From NCBI RefSeq assembly GCF_900091605.1, contig NZ_FMCQ01000008.1, positions 1-64,000 on the forward strand: a stretch of 64,000 bases of DNA, read 5' to 3'. How positions within the stretch are numbered: position 1 is the stretch's first letter; every line of letters begins with the position of its first letter. The notes beneath the pieces were generated by a model. It was given only the letters and a program-made list of their open reading frames with translations, did not search any database and was not told the DNA's origin. The translations under genes were made by a program, and so were the position numbers. This document shows, piece by piece, positions 35,553 through 44,369 of this stretch. Source of the stretch: Micromonospora tulbaghiae (GTDB lineage Bacteria > Actinomycetota > Actinomycetes > Mycobacteriales > Micromonosporaceae).

Positions 35553-35915
35553 ATGGCGCGCACTCTCGTCGTCAAGGCCACCGCCGGCGCGGACTCCCCG
35601 GAACGCTGCGCCCAGGCGTTCACAGTCGCCTCGACCGCAGCCGCGGCCGGGGTGGACGTCTCGCTCTGGCTCACCGGCGAGTCCACCTGGTTCGCGCTCC
35701 CCGGGCGGGCGCAGACGTTCGAGCTGCCACACTCCGCGCCGCTCGGCGAACTGCTGCACGTGGTCCTGACCACGGGCCGGGTGACCGCATGCACCCAGTG
35801 CGCGGCCCGGCGGGACATCGGCCCGGACGACGTCATCCCCGGCGTACGCATCGCGGGCGCCGCGGTGTTCGTCGAGGAGGCGATGGCAGAGGGCGCGCAG
35901 GCGTTGGTCTACTGA
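35553..35915 (+). CDS. DsrE-family protein
   Basis: 120 residues, DsrE/DsrF-like fold. Motifs: LVVKATAGADSPERCAQAF, VSLWLTGESTWFALPG, then a C-x2-C (TACTQCAARRDI) which could carry sulfane sulfur, and VRIAGAAVFVEEAM. Sulfur-relay function is inferred from the fold and from the nearby sulfurtransferase operon. Divergent from the small membrane protein gene. Confidence 0.82.
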   Translation: MARTLVVKATAGADSPERCAQAFTVASTAAAAGVDVSLWLTGESTWFALPGRAQTFELPHSAPLGELLHVVLTTGRVTACTQCAARRDIGPDDVIPGVRIAGAAVFVEEAMAEGAQALVY

Positions 35916-35994
35916 GCAGTCCGCCCGGGATGTCCACTCTGCCCGGTGCGTCGATCCTGACCCGGCATGTCCGGATTACGCCTACGATGTGAAC

Positions 35995-36378
35995 GTGAGT
36001 GAGGCCATCCGACAGTTCTTCGCGTCGCTGCCGGCGCGCGCCGCGTCAGTGCTGAACAGCCCGATCGGCGGCACGCTCCAGATCGACCTGGCCGACGGCA
36101 ACCGCACCGAACACTGGTACCTGACGCTGGCCCCCGGCTCGGCCCAGGTGAGCCAGGAGGAGCAACGGCAGGCCGACGGCGTGCTGACTCTCTCCACCGA
36201 ACTGTTCGAGAAGCTGGTCACCGGCCGGGAGGCCGGCATGGCCGCGGTGCTGCGCAACGAGGCCACGTTCAGCGGGCACGTCGTGCTGTTCCTGGCGTTC
36301 CGCCGGTTCCTGCCGGCCCGGCCCGACGTACGGGATCCGCGGGACGCCGCCCGCGAACACGTCCGGCGGCTGGCGTGA
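35995..36378 (+). CDS. SCP2 sterol-binding domain protein
   Basis: 127 residues from GTG 35995 (an in-frame GTG 35989 is possible). Its SCP2-like core has the pattern GTLQIDLADGNRTEHWYLTLAPGSAQV and LTLSTELFEKLVTGREAGMAAVLRNEATFSG. Such domains bind hydrophobic ligands or act as accessory domains. The stop overlaps the next gene's GTG by 4 bp, so the two are made together. Confidence 0.82.
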   Translation: MSEAIRQFFASLPARAASVLNSPIGGTLQIDLADGNRTEHWYLTLAPGSAQVSQEEQRQADGVLTLSTELFEKLVTGREAGMAAVLRNEATFSGHVVLFLAFRRFLPARPDVRDPRDAAREHVRRLA

Positions 36379-38453
36379 AGGACCGGGTCAGCATCCTCGA
36401 CGGCAACACGTTCCTGGTCAGCGACGATCGCGGCAACATCCAGCCGTCGTACGACTTCCCCACCGGGCTGTTCTCCTTCGACACCCGGTTCCTCTCCACC
36501 TGGATCCTCACCCTCGACGGGGAACCCCTGCACGCGCTCTCCATCGACGACTCGCTGTCGTACAAGACCCGGTTCTTCCTGGTCCCCGGCGAGCCGACGC
36601 ACTACCTGGACGCGAAGGTCTCGGTCATCCGCAGTCGCGCGATCGGCGGCAGTCTCGACGAGGAACTGACCCTGCTCAACCATTCCGAGCAGGAGAAGGA
36701 GTTCGGGCTCCGGCTGGAGATCGGCTCCGACTTCGCCGACCTGTTCGAGATCAAGCACCAGCGGAACAAGAAGGGACACACCACCCCCACCGTCGAGACG
36801 AACGCGCTGCGGCTGACCTACCGCAGGCGGGCGTTCCACCGCGAGACGCTGGTGACCAGCAGCGCGCCGGCCGAGGTCGACGAGAACGGGATGACGTTCC
36901 GGATCCGGGTCGGACCGCACGGCGAGTGGACCACCCGGCTGCACATCGACACGGTCATCTACGGCGCCCGGGGCGAGGACATCCGGGCCGTCCTGCCGCT
37001 GGGCGGCGAGCGCACGGCGGCCGACATCGAGGCGGAACAGAGCGCCCTGATCAGCCGCGCGCCGAAGCTGGGCTGCGACTGCGAACCGCTGGCCGGGGCG
37101 TACCGGCGCAGCCTCAACGACCTGGCCGCCCTCCGGTACGAGTCGATCACGCTCGGCGTCCGGCTGCTCGCCGCCGGCCTGCCCTGGTTCATGACGCTGT
37201 TCGGCCGGGACAGCATCTTCACCTCGCTCCAGGTGCTGCCGTTCCTGCCCGAGATGGTCAAGCCCACGATCGTCATGCTCGCCGGTCTCCAGGGCAGCCG
37301 GGTCGACGACTTCCGGGACGAGGAGCCCGGCAAGATCCTGCACGAGCTGCGCTACGGCGAGACCGCCGGCTTCGAGGAGCAGCCGCACTCGCCGTACTAC
37401 GGCGCGGCCGACACCACGGCGCTGTTCGTGATCCTGCTCGACGAGTACGAGCGGTGGACCGGTGACGCCGACCTGGTGCGCAAGCTGGAATACGAGACCC
37501 GCGCGGCGCTGACCTGGCTGGACACGTACGGCGACCTGCTCGGCACCGGTTACGTCTGGTACATGTCCCGCAACCCGGAGACCGGCCTGCCGAACCAGTG
37601 CTGGAAGGACTCGCCGGACGCCATCTCCTACGCCGACGGGCAGATGCCCGAGTTCCCCCGGGCCACGTGCGAACTGCAGGGGTACGCGTACGACGCGAAG
37701 CTGCGCGGCGCCCGCATGGCCCGCACCTACTGGAACGACCCGACGTACGCCGACCGGCTGGAACACGAGGCGGCGGAGCTGAAGGAACGGTTCAACCGCG
37801 ACTTCTGGATCCCGGACCGGGAGTACTACGCGCTGGCGCTCGACCCGCTGGGCCGGCAGGTCGACGCGCTCACCTCCAACATCGGCCACCTGCTGTGGAG
37901 TGGCATCGTCGAGGAGTCCCGGGCGCCGGCCGTCGCCGCCCACCTGCTCGGCCCGCGCCTGTTCTCCGGGTGGGGCGTACGCACGCTCGCCGACGACCAG
38001 GGCCGGTACAACCCGGTCGGCTACCACGTCGGCACGGTGTGGCCGTTCGACAACTCGATCATCGCCTGGGGCCTGTGGCGGTACGGCTTCCGGCAGGAGG
38101 CCGGCCAGATCTGCGACGCCCTGCTCAGCGCGTCGCACTACTTCGACGGGCGGCTGCCCGAGGTGTTCGCCGGCTACGAACGCGGCCTCACCGACTACCC
38201 CGTGGAGTACCCCACCGCGTGCAGCCCGCAGGCGTGGTCCGCCGGCACGCCGCTGCTGCTGCTACGGGTGATCCTCGGGCTGGAACCGCAGGGCGAGCAC
38301 CTGATCATCGACCCGGCCGTGCCGCCCGGGATGGGCCGGGTGGAACTGCTCGACATCCCGGGCCGCTGGGGCCGGGTGGACGCGCTGGGCCGCAGCCGGG
38401 AGCCGCACGAGGAACAGCCGTCGCCCCCGGCGCTCACGCTGCCCGGCGGCTGA
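36375..38453 (+). CDS. Glycogen-debranching-like amylo-alpha-1,6-glucosidase family protein
   Basis: 692 residues. N-terminal beta-domain of the GDE_N_bis type (SILDGNTFLVSDDRGNIQP ... GLFSFDTRFLSTWIL) and a C-terminal (alpha/alpha)6 barrel with FGRDSIFTSLQ, WKDSPDAISYADG, GHLLWSGIV and YHVGTVWPFDNSIIAWGLWRYG. The catalytic acids are probably within these loops. Likely acts on alpha-glucans or trehalose-related glycosides; the exact substrate is unclear. Coupled to an SCP2 protein upstream, an uncommon partner. Confidence 0.85.
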   Translation: MKDRVSILDGNTFLVSDDRGNIQPSYDFPTGLFSFDTRFLSTWILTLDGEPLHALSIDDSLSYKTRFFLVPGEPTHYLDAKVSVIRSRAIGGSLDEELTLLNHSEQEKEFGLRLEIGSDFADLFEIKHQRNKKGHTTPTVETNALRLTYRRRAFHRETLVTSSAPAEVDENGMTFRIRVGPHGEWTTRLHIDTVIYGARGEDIRAVLPLGGERTAADIEAEQSALISRAPKLGCDCEPLAGAYRRSLNDLAALRYESITLGVRLLAAGLPWFMTLFGRDSIFTSLQVLPFLPEMVKPTIVMLAGLQGSRVDDFRDEEPGKILHELRYGETAGFEEQPHSPYYGAADTTALFVILLDEYERWTGDADLVRKLEYETRAALTWLDTYGDLLGTGYVWYMSRNPETGLPNQCWKDSPDAISYADGQMPEFPRATCELQGYAYDAKLRGARMARTYWNDPTYADRLEHEAAELKERFNRDFWIPDREYYALALDPLGRQVDALTSNIGHLLWSGIVEESRAPAVAAHLLGPRLFSGWGVRTLADDQGRYNPVGYHVGTVWPFDNSIIAWGLWRYGFRQEAGQICDALLSASHYFDGRLPEVFAGYERGLTDYPVEYPTACSPQAWSAGTPLLLLRVILGLEPQGEHLIIDPAVPPGMGRVELLDIPGRWGRVDALGRSREPHEEQPSPPALTLPGG

Positions 38454-38455
38454 CG

Positions 38456-39307
38456 TCAGGCCGGACAGGGCGTGGTCACCGCGACCCGGACCCGCTCCCC
38501 GGCCCGCAGCGCCAGCACCGCCGGATCGCCCGGACGCGCGTACGCGTCTGCCGAGTCCACCACCGGCGCGACGCCGCCGCCGAACGCGGCGGCCAGCGAC
38601 TGATCAGCCGGCGCCGCCGCCTCGGACCGGGCGGTGCGGGCCGTCCCGCCGCCCGGGCAGGGCGCAGCGAGCACCTGGACCGGCCCGGACGCGCCGCCCC
38701 ACCGGCCCAGCGCCGCCGCCAGCACGGCCGACTCGGAGGCGGCGTCGGCGGACGGGGCCCGGTAGCCGGAACCCATCGGGCGGCAGCCGGTGGCCGCGGT
38801 GAGCAGCACCCGGCCCGGACCACCGGCCCGGCCCTCGACCGTGACGAACTCGCCCGCGTCGGCGCGCAGCAGCGGCTCGCCGTCGAGCGTCGACACGCCG
38901 GCCCGCCAGCCCGACGGCAGCCGGTCGGCGACGCCGCGCAGCACCTCGCGTACGTCGTCGCCCCCGATCGCCACCTCGACGCCGCGTTCCAGCGTCGCGC
39001 CGTCGTCCATCGGCGTGATCCGGCAACCGCGCTCCAGGCGGTCCGGAAGGAGCGCCGGTACGCCCGCGGCGCCGACCGCGGCGGTCAGCTCACCGATCGC
39101 CCGGTCCACCACCGGGCCGGCCTGGTCCAGCGACCGCTGCTCCTTGACCGTCGGCGCGTCCGTACGCACCGACCACCAGGTCAGACCCGCGAGCAGCACG
39201 GCCCACGCCAAGGTGGCGGCCGTCAGCCAGCGCAGCCGGCGTCGGCCACCGGGGCCGGGCCGGCCGGGCGGGGTGGGCGGGGCGTAGCCCGTCTCGACGG
39301 CAGTCAC
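38456..39307 (-). CDS. Membrane-anchored protein of unknown function
   Basis: 283 residues. A Pro/Gly-rich cytoplasmic head (1-27), one transmembrane helix (about 28-46), then an extracytoplasmic Ala/Gly/Val-rich domain. No recognised motif. Four cysteines (RGCRI, ATGCRP, APCPGG, TPCPA) may form disulfides. It is separated from the next gene by 55 bp and converges on the debranching-enzyme gene at only 2 bp. Confidence 0.75.
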   Translation of the reverse strand: MTAVETGYAPPTPPGRPGPGGRRRLRWLTAATLAWAVLLAGLTWWSVRTDAPTVKEQRSLDQAGPVVDRAIGELTAAVGAAGVPALLPDRLERGCRITPMDDGATLERGVEVAIGGDDVREVLRGVADRLPSGWRAGVSTLDGEPLLRADAGEFVTVEGRAGGPGRVLLTAATGCRPMGSGYRAPSADAASESAVLAAALGRWGGASGPVQVLAAPCPGGGTARTARSEAAAPADQSLAAAFGGGVAPVVDSADAYARPGDPAVLALRAGERVRVAVTTPCPA

Positions 39308-39362
39308 CCGGCCATGGTGTCACGGACCGGCGAGCTGCCCGGCTGCGCCTCGGCACCCTCGC

Positions 39363-40415
39363 TCAGACCGGCACCGACCGGCGGGACAGCAGCCACAGCA
39401 GGTAGAAGGGGCGCTGCCGCAGCTCGCCGCGACGGTCGGCGTACTGGTCGGCGGCGAGCACGGCGGAGAAGAACCCGCCCGCGCCCAGCATGCCGAGCAC
39501 CGGCGCCAGATGCGTGCCCTCGACCGCCACCAGGGTCGCCGCGACCGTCGCCACCGCCGCGCCGGCGGCCTGCACGGCCGAGCGCCGGGACACCCGGGCG
39601 ACCTCGGCCCGGGCCGCCCGCACGCCCTCCCGGATCTCCGCGTCGAGCTTCGCGAGCTGCACGAGCGCCCTGTCCGGATCGGTGTCGACCTCCAGCATCC
39701 GGCCCCGCAGGTACGCCTGGGTCGCGGCGAGCGCGTCGCCCTCCTGGGTCAGGATGGCGCAGTAGTCGCGCAGCGAGGTGCCCTCCAGCATCGGCAGGTC
39801 GAGCTGGAGCAGCGGGGTGACCAGCCGTGCCTTCACCGGATCCCCGCTCGGCACGTCGACGACCCGGTGCCCCTTGACGATCAGGTCGAGCGTGCGGTCC
39901 GGGTTGTCGCCCAGTTCGATCCGACCCATGGTGTCGAACGGCGACGAGGTGGACTGCGCGTCCGGCGCCCGCGACTCCAGATGGCTGCGGCGGAAGGTCT
40001 GCGGGAAGTAGACGAGCTGCCCCAGCTCCAGCAGCGGCGCGCAGTCCCGCAGGTACGCGCCGAGGCGGCCCAGGTCGTCGCACTCGGCGAAGAGCTGGTC
40101 GATCTGGATGTCCCCGTACCGGCAGTCCCGGCCGCAGTGCTCCGGATCCTTGCCGCACCGCTTGCAGGTCTCCCGGTTGGCCAGATAGCAGCGCTCGCCG
40201 CCGGGCTGGGAGAGGACCAGCTTGCCGGTGACGAGCGTGGCCCGCTTGGTGAGGAACGACAGGTCGGTGTCGAGGCTTGCCACCGAGACGTCGAACGGGC
40301 GCCGCCGGCCGGGCCCCTCGGTGCGCTGGAGTTCGCGGACGACCTCCTCGCCCCGGTTGCCGTCGATGAAGTCGATCAGATAGCGGCGGGCGTGGGCAGC
40401 GGCGTCGTCGGGCAC
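39363..40415 (-). CDS. Membrane protein with a Cys-rich cluster, unknown function
   Basis: 350 residues, not recognised. A cysteine cluster near residue 85 (CKRCGKDPEHCGRDCRYGD) could bind zinc or an Fe-S cluster. A long soluble middle has LSFLTKRATLVTG, LFAECDDLGRLGAYLRD and MLEVDTDPDRAL. A helical region rich in Arg/Ala then leads to two close hydrophobic helices near the C-terminus (about 281-320). GTG 40415 follows GGAGGGGATCA. A sensor or scaffold is possible; no function is claimed. Confidence 0.75.
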   Translation of the reverse strand: MPDDAAAHARRYLIDFIDGNRGEEVVRELQRTEGPGRRRPFDVSVASLDTDLSFLTKRATLVTGKLVLSQPGGERCYLANRETCKRCGKDPEHCGRDCRYGDIQIDQLFAECDDLGRLGAYLRDCAPLLELGQLVYFPQTFRRSHLESRAPDAQSTSSPFDTMGRIELGDNPDRTLDLIVKGHRVVDVPSGDPVKARLVTPLLQLDLPMLEGTSLRDYCAILTQEGDALAATQAYLRGRMLEVDTDPDRALVQLAKLDAEIREGVRAARAEVARVSRRSAVQAAGAAVATVAATLVAVEGTHLAPVLGMLGAGGFFSAVLAADQYADRRGELRQRPFYLLWLLSRRSVPV

Positions 40416-40497
40416 CTGATCCCCCTCCGGCGCGTCCGGTGCGCACCGCCGTCCAGCCTGCCAGCCACGAGCGAGACGCACAGTCGCCGGAACGGCT

Positions 40498-40532
40498 CGT
40501 GGCCCGCCACCCGGGTGGGGCGGCGGGCCACG
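40498..40532. terminator. Hairpin after the DUF1416 gene
   Basis: CGTGGCCCGCC (40498-40508) pairs with GGCGGGCCACG (40522-40532) across a 13-nt loop, 14 bp after the DUF1416 stop on the minus strand. Confidence 0.7.
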
Positions 40533-40545
40533 ATCAGAGCGTGGG

Positions 40546-40884
40546 TCAGGCGGCGACCGAGACGGTCACCTCGTTGATCCCGCGGGCCGCGGACACGGCG
40601 GTGTCGCCGTTGCCGTGGCGGGACAGCGCCCGCAGCGTCCACGAGCCCGGCGCGGCGAAGAACCGGAACTGCCCGGCCGCCGACGTCACCACCTCGGCGG
40701 TGAACTCGCCGGTCGAGTCGAGCAGGCGCACGTACGCGCCCGGCACGACCTCACCGGACTCGGCCAGCACGCGGCCGGTGATCACTGTTTCCTTCTCCAG
40801 GTCCAGGCCCGCCGGGAGGGGGGCGGACTGGTCCGGCGCGGCGCAGCCGGCGGCAGCCGTCGAGGCGGCGGAGGCGGCGGTCAT
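40546..40884 (-). CDS. DUF1416 protein (SseC-like)
   Basis: 112 residues: a short head with a Cys (GCAAPDQ), then a carboxypeptidase-regulatory-like beta domain (VITGRVLAESGEVVPGAYVRLLDSTGEF ... QFRFFAAPGSWTLRAL). In actinomycetes DUF1416 genes (sseC in Mycobacterium) nearly always pair with a thiosulfate sulfurtransferase, as here with an ATGA overlap. Possible sulfur-related accessory role. Confidence 0.88.
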   Translation of the reverse strand: MTAASAASTAAAGCAAPDQSAPLPAGLDLEKETVITGRVLAESGEVVPGAYVRLLDSTGEFTAEVVTSAAGQFRFFAAPGSWTLRALSRHGNGDTAVSAARGINEVTVSVAA

Positions 40885-41732
40885 CAGGCCTCCCCCGGCT
40901 CGTCGCCGAGCGCCACCGGCACGCCGACGAGCGAGCCGTACTCGGTCCAGGAACCGTCGTAGTTCTTCACGTTGCGGTGCCCGAGCAGCTCCTGGAGCAC
41001 GAACCAGCTGTGCGAGGAGCGCTCGCCGATCCGGCAGTACGCGATCGTCTCCTTGCTGTCGTCCAGCCCGGCGTCGGCGTAGATCTTGCGCAGCTCGTCG
41101 TCGGACTTGAACGTGCCGTCCTCGTTGGCCGCCTTGGACCACGGAACGCTGATGGCGGTCGGGATGTGGCCGGCCCGCTGCGCCTGCTCCTGCGGCAGGT
41201 GGGCGGGAGCGAGCAGGCGGCCCGCGAACTCGTCGGGGCTGCGCACGTCGACCAGGTTCTTGGTGCCGATCGCGTCGACCACCTCGTCGCGGAACGCGCG
41301 GATCGAGGTGTCCGGCTCCTGCGCGACGTACTGCGTCTTCGGCCGCTCCACCGCGTCGGTGACGAGCGGACGGGCGTCCAGCTCCCACTTCTTGCGGCCG
41401 CCGTCGAGCAGCTTCACGTCGCGGTGGCCGTAGAGCTTGAAGTACCAGTACGCGTACGCGGCGAACCAGTTGTTGTTGCCGCCGTACAGGATCACGGTGT
41501 CGTCGTTGGCGATGCCCCGGTCGGACAGCAGCGCCTCGAACTGGCTCTTGTTGACGAAGTCCCGGCGGACCTGGTCCTGCAGGTCGGTGCGCCAGTCCAG
41601 CTTGACGGCGCCGGCGATGTGGCCGGTGTCGTAGGCCGAGGTGTCCTCGTCGACCTCGACGAAGACGACGCCCGGGGCGCCGAGGTTCTTCTCGGCCCAC
41701 TCGGCCGAGACGAGTGCGGTGTCGCGACTCAT
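40884..41732 (-). CDS. cysA: Thiosulfate sulfurtransferase (CysA/rhodanese type)
   Basis: 282 residues, two rhodanese domains. The catalytic loop is TIAYCRIGERSSHSW, with C near residue 233; the first domain is inactive-type, as in CysA2/SseA. Also GNNNWFAAYAYWYFKLYGH. It transfers sulfane sulfur from thiosulfate or 3-mercaptopyruvate-type donors. ATG 41732 follows AGGGAG; it forms an operon with DUF1416. The 207-bp leader carries a cysteine-rich short ORF (41940-42017), implying control by cysteine supply. Confidence 0.93.
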   Translation of the reverse strand: MSRDTALVSAEWAEKNLGAPGVVFVEVDEDTSAYDTGHIAGAVKLDWRTDLQDQVRRDFVNKSQFEALLSDRGIANDDTVILYGGNNNWFAAYAYWYFKLYGHRDVKLLDGGRKKWELDARPLVTDAVERPKTQYVAQEPDTSIRAFRDEVVDAIGTKNLVDVRSPDEFAGRLLAPAHLPQEQAQRAGHIPTAISVPWSKAANEDGTFKSDDELRKIYADAGLDDSKETIAYCRIGERSSHSWFVLQELLGHRNVKNYDGSWTEYGSLVGVPVALGDEPGEA

Positions 41733-41930
41733 CAGATCACTCCCTGGTGAGGATGGTTTGGTGAGCCTGCGCGTGGAGATCGATGTCGATGGTTGTCGCA
41801 CCACACGCGGACCCTGAGCTAGGAACGGATCACGGGTACGTGCGACGGCGCCGCTGCCGGGCGTTGAGGAGGGGGGGAACCGGGAAGGTTCGTGGACCCT
41901 GGGTGACCGCCGTTCAGGCGACCGGAGACA

Positions 41931-41953
41931 GCCCCGCCGTCAGATGACGGGGC
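41931..41953 (-). promoter_or_regulatory. Hairpin overlapping the leader stop codon
   Basis: On the minus-strand RNA, GCCCCGTC at the leader 3' end can pair with GACGGCGGGGC just after the stop codon, with a small bulge. Folding would depend on whether a ribosome occupies the Cys/Arg codons, so this is a candidate attenuation or coupling structure. No T-run follows, so a Rho-dependent or translational mechanism is more likely than a simple intrinsic terminator. Confidence 0.5.
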
Positions 41954-42017
41954 GACACAGGCAGGTGGCCACGCGGCACAGGTCGACCGCGCGCCGTTTG
42001 GTGAGGTGGGTCCCCAT
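41940..42017 (-). CDS. Cysteine-rich leader peptide upstream of the sulfurtransferase operon
   Basis: 25 residues: starts MGTHLTKRRAVDLCR and ends CLCRPVI, with cysteines at 14, 19 and 21. It ends 207 bp upstream of the sulfurtransferase start. Actinobacterial leader peptides of this type (MGTxLTKRRAVDLCR...) precede sulfur-assimilation genes. In mycobacteria similar Cys-rich leaderless ORFs act as cysteine-responsive attenuators. TAATCT lies 8 bases before the ATG, at a distance that suits a leaderless transcript. Confidence 0.85.
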   Translation of the reverse strand: MGTHLTKRRAVDLCRVATCLCRPVI

Positions 42018-42112
42018 GGGCAGGGAGATTACCAGCCGGGGCCACAGCTGCCACCAGGCCGACCAGCATCCGGGACGGCCGGCCCGCTCCCCGGGGCCGG
42101 CCGGTGCCGGCC

Positions 42113-42225
42113 TCAGCCGGCGGAGTTGACGGCAGGCCGGCTGTTCAGCCGGCGGAGTTGACGGCAGGCCGGCTGTTCAGCCGGCGGAGTTGACGGCAGG
42201 CCGGCTGTTCAGCCGGCGGAGTTGA
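42113..42225. repeat. Three 32-bp tandem repeats derived from the DUF2993 stop region
   Basis: Units 42113-42144, 42145-42176 and 42177-42208, followed by a partial copy (42209-42225) that is the true 3' end of the neighbouring gene. Each junction makes a perfect hairpin GCCGGCTG-TT-CAGCCGGC (42136-42153, 42168-42185, 42200-42217). The last hairpin overlaps the stop codon. The array looks like serial duplication of a terminator-like stop region. Confidence 0.92.
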
Positions 42226-42991
42226 TCGGCACGTTCGCCGCGTCCGCCGTGACCACCAGGCCCTCCGGCTTCGGCTCCACCTTGCGCAGGTTGAGCTGGA
42301 ACGGCAGCTCAGGCAGCGGCACGTCGATCGAGATGCCCTGCGCGTACCGGGTCAGCGCGGCCCGCGCCAGCGGCACGTTCGGCAGGCCGTCGGCGGTGAG
42401 GTCGTTGAAGCGCAGTGCCACCTTGTTGCCGGCCACCGTGACGTCGGCGGTGCCGTTGACGGTGAGCTTGATGCCGAGGACGTCCACCGGGGCGGTGACC
42501 GCCAGCTTGCCGTTGCGCTCGCCGAGCGTCAGCCCGGGCCGGTCCAGCAGCTTGGCCAGGCTCTCGTAGGTGACGGTGCCCCGCCCGTCCACGCTCTCGG
42601 CCACCACGTCGCCCCGCCCGGAGCGCAGCGTGTCCAGCGAGGCGGTCACGTTGCGCGCGTCCACGTCCAGCTTCGGCACCTCGACCGCGTCGCCCTGCAC
42701 GTCGCCGCGCACGTCGGTGAGCTGGATCGAGATGCGCTCGTAGCGGCCGTCGAGCACCTGGGTGAGGAACGGGAAGCCACCCACCTCGACCTGCGGCGCG
42801 GCGGACTGCGCGTCCTGCTTGGCGATCTCCTGCCGGACCTGGTCGGCGATGGCGCGCTCGGCCACGCCGGCGGCGACCCGGTCGGCGACGACGAGCAGAC
42901 CGGCCAGCACCAGCAGCAGGACGATGAAGCCGATCAGCACCTTCCGGCCCCGTCGCCGGGGTCGGCCCTCCGCCGGATACGCCTCTGCCAC
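42209..42991 (-). CDS. DUF2993 envelope lipid-binding-like protein
   Basis: 260 residues. An Arg-rich start, one transmembrane helix (about 17-38), then a beta-rich extracytoplasmic domain with [24 protein letters not shown] and [15 protein letters not shown]. This is the DUF2993 family, tubular lipid-binding-like. GTG 42991 follows GGGAGGCGGC. In Mycobacterium a related order exists around Rv0817c. Its stop codon lies in a tandem hairpin array. Confidence 0.85.
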   Translation of the reverse strand: MAEAYPAEGRPRRRGRKVLIGFIVLLLVLAGLLVVADRVAAGVAERAIADQVRQEIAKQDAQSAAPQVEVGGFPFLTQVLDGRYERISIQLTDVRGDVQGDAVEVPKLDVDARNVTASLDTLRSGRGDVVAESVDGRGTVTYESLAKLLDRPGLTLGERNGKLAVTAPVDVLGIKLTVNGTADVTVAGNKVALRFNDLTADGLPNVPLARAALTRYAQGISIDVPLPELPFQLNLRKVEPKPEGLVVTADAANVPINSAG

Positions 42992-43070
42992 GCCGCCTCC
43001 CGTCCTCGCCCCCGTCACCGCGCCTCGCGGCGCAACCGTACTTACCCGAGGCGAATCTTCCCCAACCGCC

Positions 43071-44117
43071 TCAGAGGAACAGCACGCACATGGCGTACGC
43101 GGCGGGCGCGGCCAGCGCGAACCCGCCCAGCGGTCCCTGCATGTGCCGGGCCACCCACATCGTCGGCGGTTCACCGGCCATCAGCCGGCCCGCCTCGGCG
43201 TACCCGACCGCGAGGTCGGCCAGGACGGCGGTGGCCGCGCTGACCACCCCGACCAGGGCGGCGCTGGTCGGGGTGAAACCGACCAGGTAGCTGCCGAGGA
43301 CGGCGCTGGTGAGCGTGCCGAGCATGGCGCCGACGACCACGCCCGCCGCGCCGCGCGGCACCTGCGGGGCGAGCCGGGGCCACGGCGCGACCGCGTCGGT
43401 GAGCCGGGCGACGAGCAACGCCACCCCGGCGGCGGTGAGGCAGACCGTGATCGCCTGGGTGCCCTTGGGGATCCGGCTGAGCACGATGAGCGTGGCGAAG
43501 GCGACCACACCCATCACGATGAGCAGGGTGCCGCCGAGCGAGTCGGTCACCCGGACCCGGTCCACCCGCCGTACGAGCTGCCCCAGCACGGCGAGCAGGA
43601 GCCCGGCCGCGGCGGCGTAGCCGAGCGGGCCCAGGCCGGCGATGTCCGACCGCACGGCGGCGACGTCGGCGATTGCCGCCGTCGCGGCGCTGACGAGCGC
43701 GACGACGAGCAGCGCGGGCGGCCGCATGGCCATCGTCCAGGCCAGCACGAACAGCAGTTGGACGCCGAAGATGATCGCGGCGAACGGCAGCCGGTGCCCC
43801 GGGCCCGAGGTCTGCGCGCCGAGCACCAGGCCGACGCCGAGCAGCGCGGCGAAGCCGGCGACGGTGAGCGCCAGAGGGCGGCGTACCGGGACCGGCGGCA
43901 CCTCCTCCTCGGGCTCCTCGTCGGACTCGTCGTCGGGACGCCGGCCGGGACCGCCCTTGCGCAGCCGGCGCGGGCCCTTGCGTTCCGGCCGGTCGCCCTC
44001 CTCGGCGGGGCCGGTACGCGGGGCGGGCGGGTAGCCACGGGCGGGGCCGGACGGCCCGGCGGACGGATCGTCGGCCCACGGTTCACGACCGGTGTCGCGC
44101 GAGGTGGAGGGAAACAC
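43071..44117 (-). CDS. Polytopic membrane protein, unknown function
   Basis: 348 residues. About 80 N-terminal residues are charged and disordered (Pro/Arg/Glu rich), then eight or nine hydrophobic helices, with [16 protein letters not shown] between helices and [26 protein letters not shown] near the end. It lies 79 bp before the DUF2993 gene on the same strand. No transporter motif is recognised. GTG start. Confidence 0.8.
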   Translation of the reverse strand: MFPSTSRDTGREPWADDPSAGPSGPARGYPPAPRTGPAEEGDRPERKGPRRLRKGGPGRRPDDESDEEPEEEVPPVPVRRPLALTVAGFAALLGVGLVLGAQTSGPGHRLPFAAIIFGVQLLFVLAWTMAMRPPALLVVALVSAATAAIADVAAVRSDIAGLGPLGYAAAAGLLLAVLGQLVRRVDRVRVTDSLGGTLLIVMGVVAFATLIVLSRIPKGTQAITVCLTAAGVALLVARLTDAVAPWPRLAPQVPRGAAGVVVGAMLGTLTSAVLGSYLVGFTPTSAALVGVVSAATAVLADLAVGYAEAGRLMAGEPPTMWVARHMQGPLGGFALAAPAAYAMCVLFL

Positions 44118-44369
44118 GCTCCGATCGTGCCAGACCCGGGCGGTTCGGCGGAGGTCCCGGTTTCGGCGACGTTAAAACCTGCGCCGCGATCGAGGGCAGA
44201 AAGGGCAAACGGTAAATCGCGCGAAGGTGACGGCCGGTCCATCGGTTACGCTCAGGCCGTTACCCGCCCGTCGACGACGCCGGGACCCACGCAAGTTCAC
44301 AGTGCCGCCCCCCACCTGGGCGTGTCACTGGTCGCGCGCGGCCGGAAGGCCGCCGGGACGGAGGTGATC

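Noticed and set aside
41944-42129. A 61-codon plus-strand ORF over the leader region
   Set aside because: It is antisense to the Cys-rich leader peptide, whose sequence matches a known leader type; the plus-strand frame has no ribosome site.
42113-42225. Possible CRISPR array (32-bp repeats)
   Set aside because: The repeats are directly adjacent with no spacers, and they derive from the neighbouring gene's stop region. No cas gene is present.
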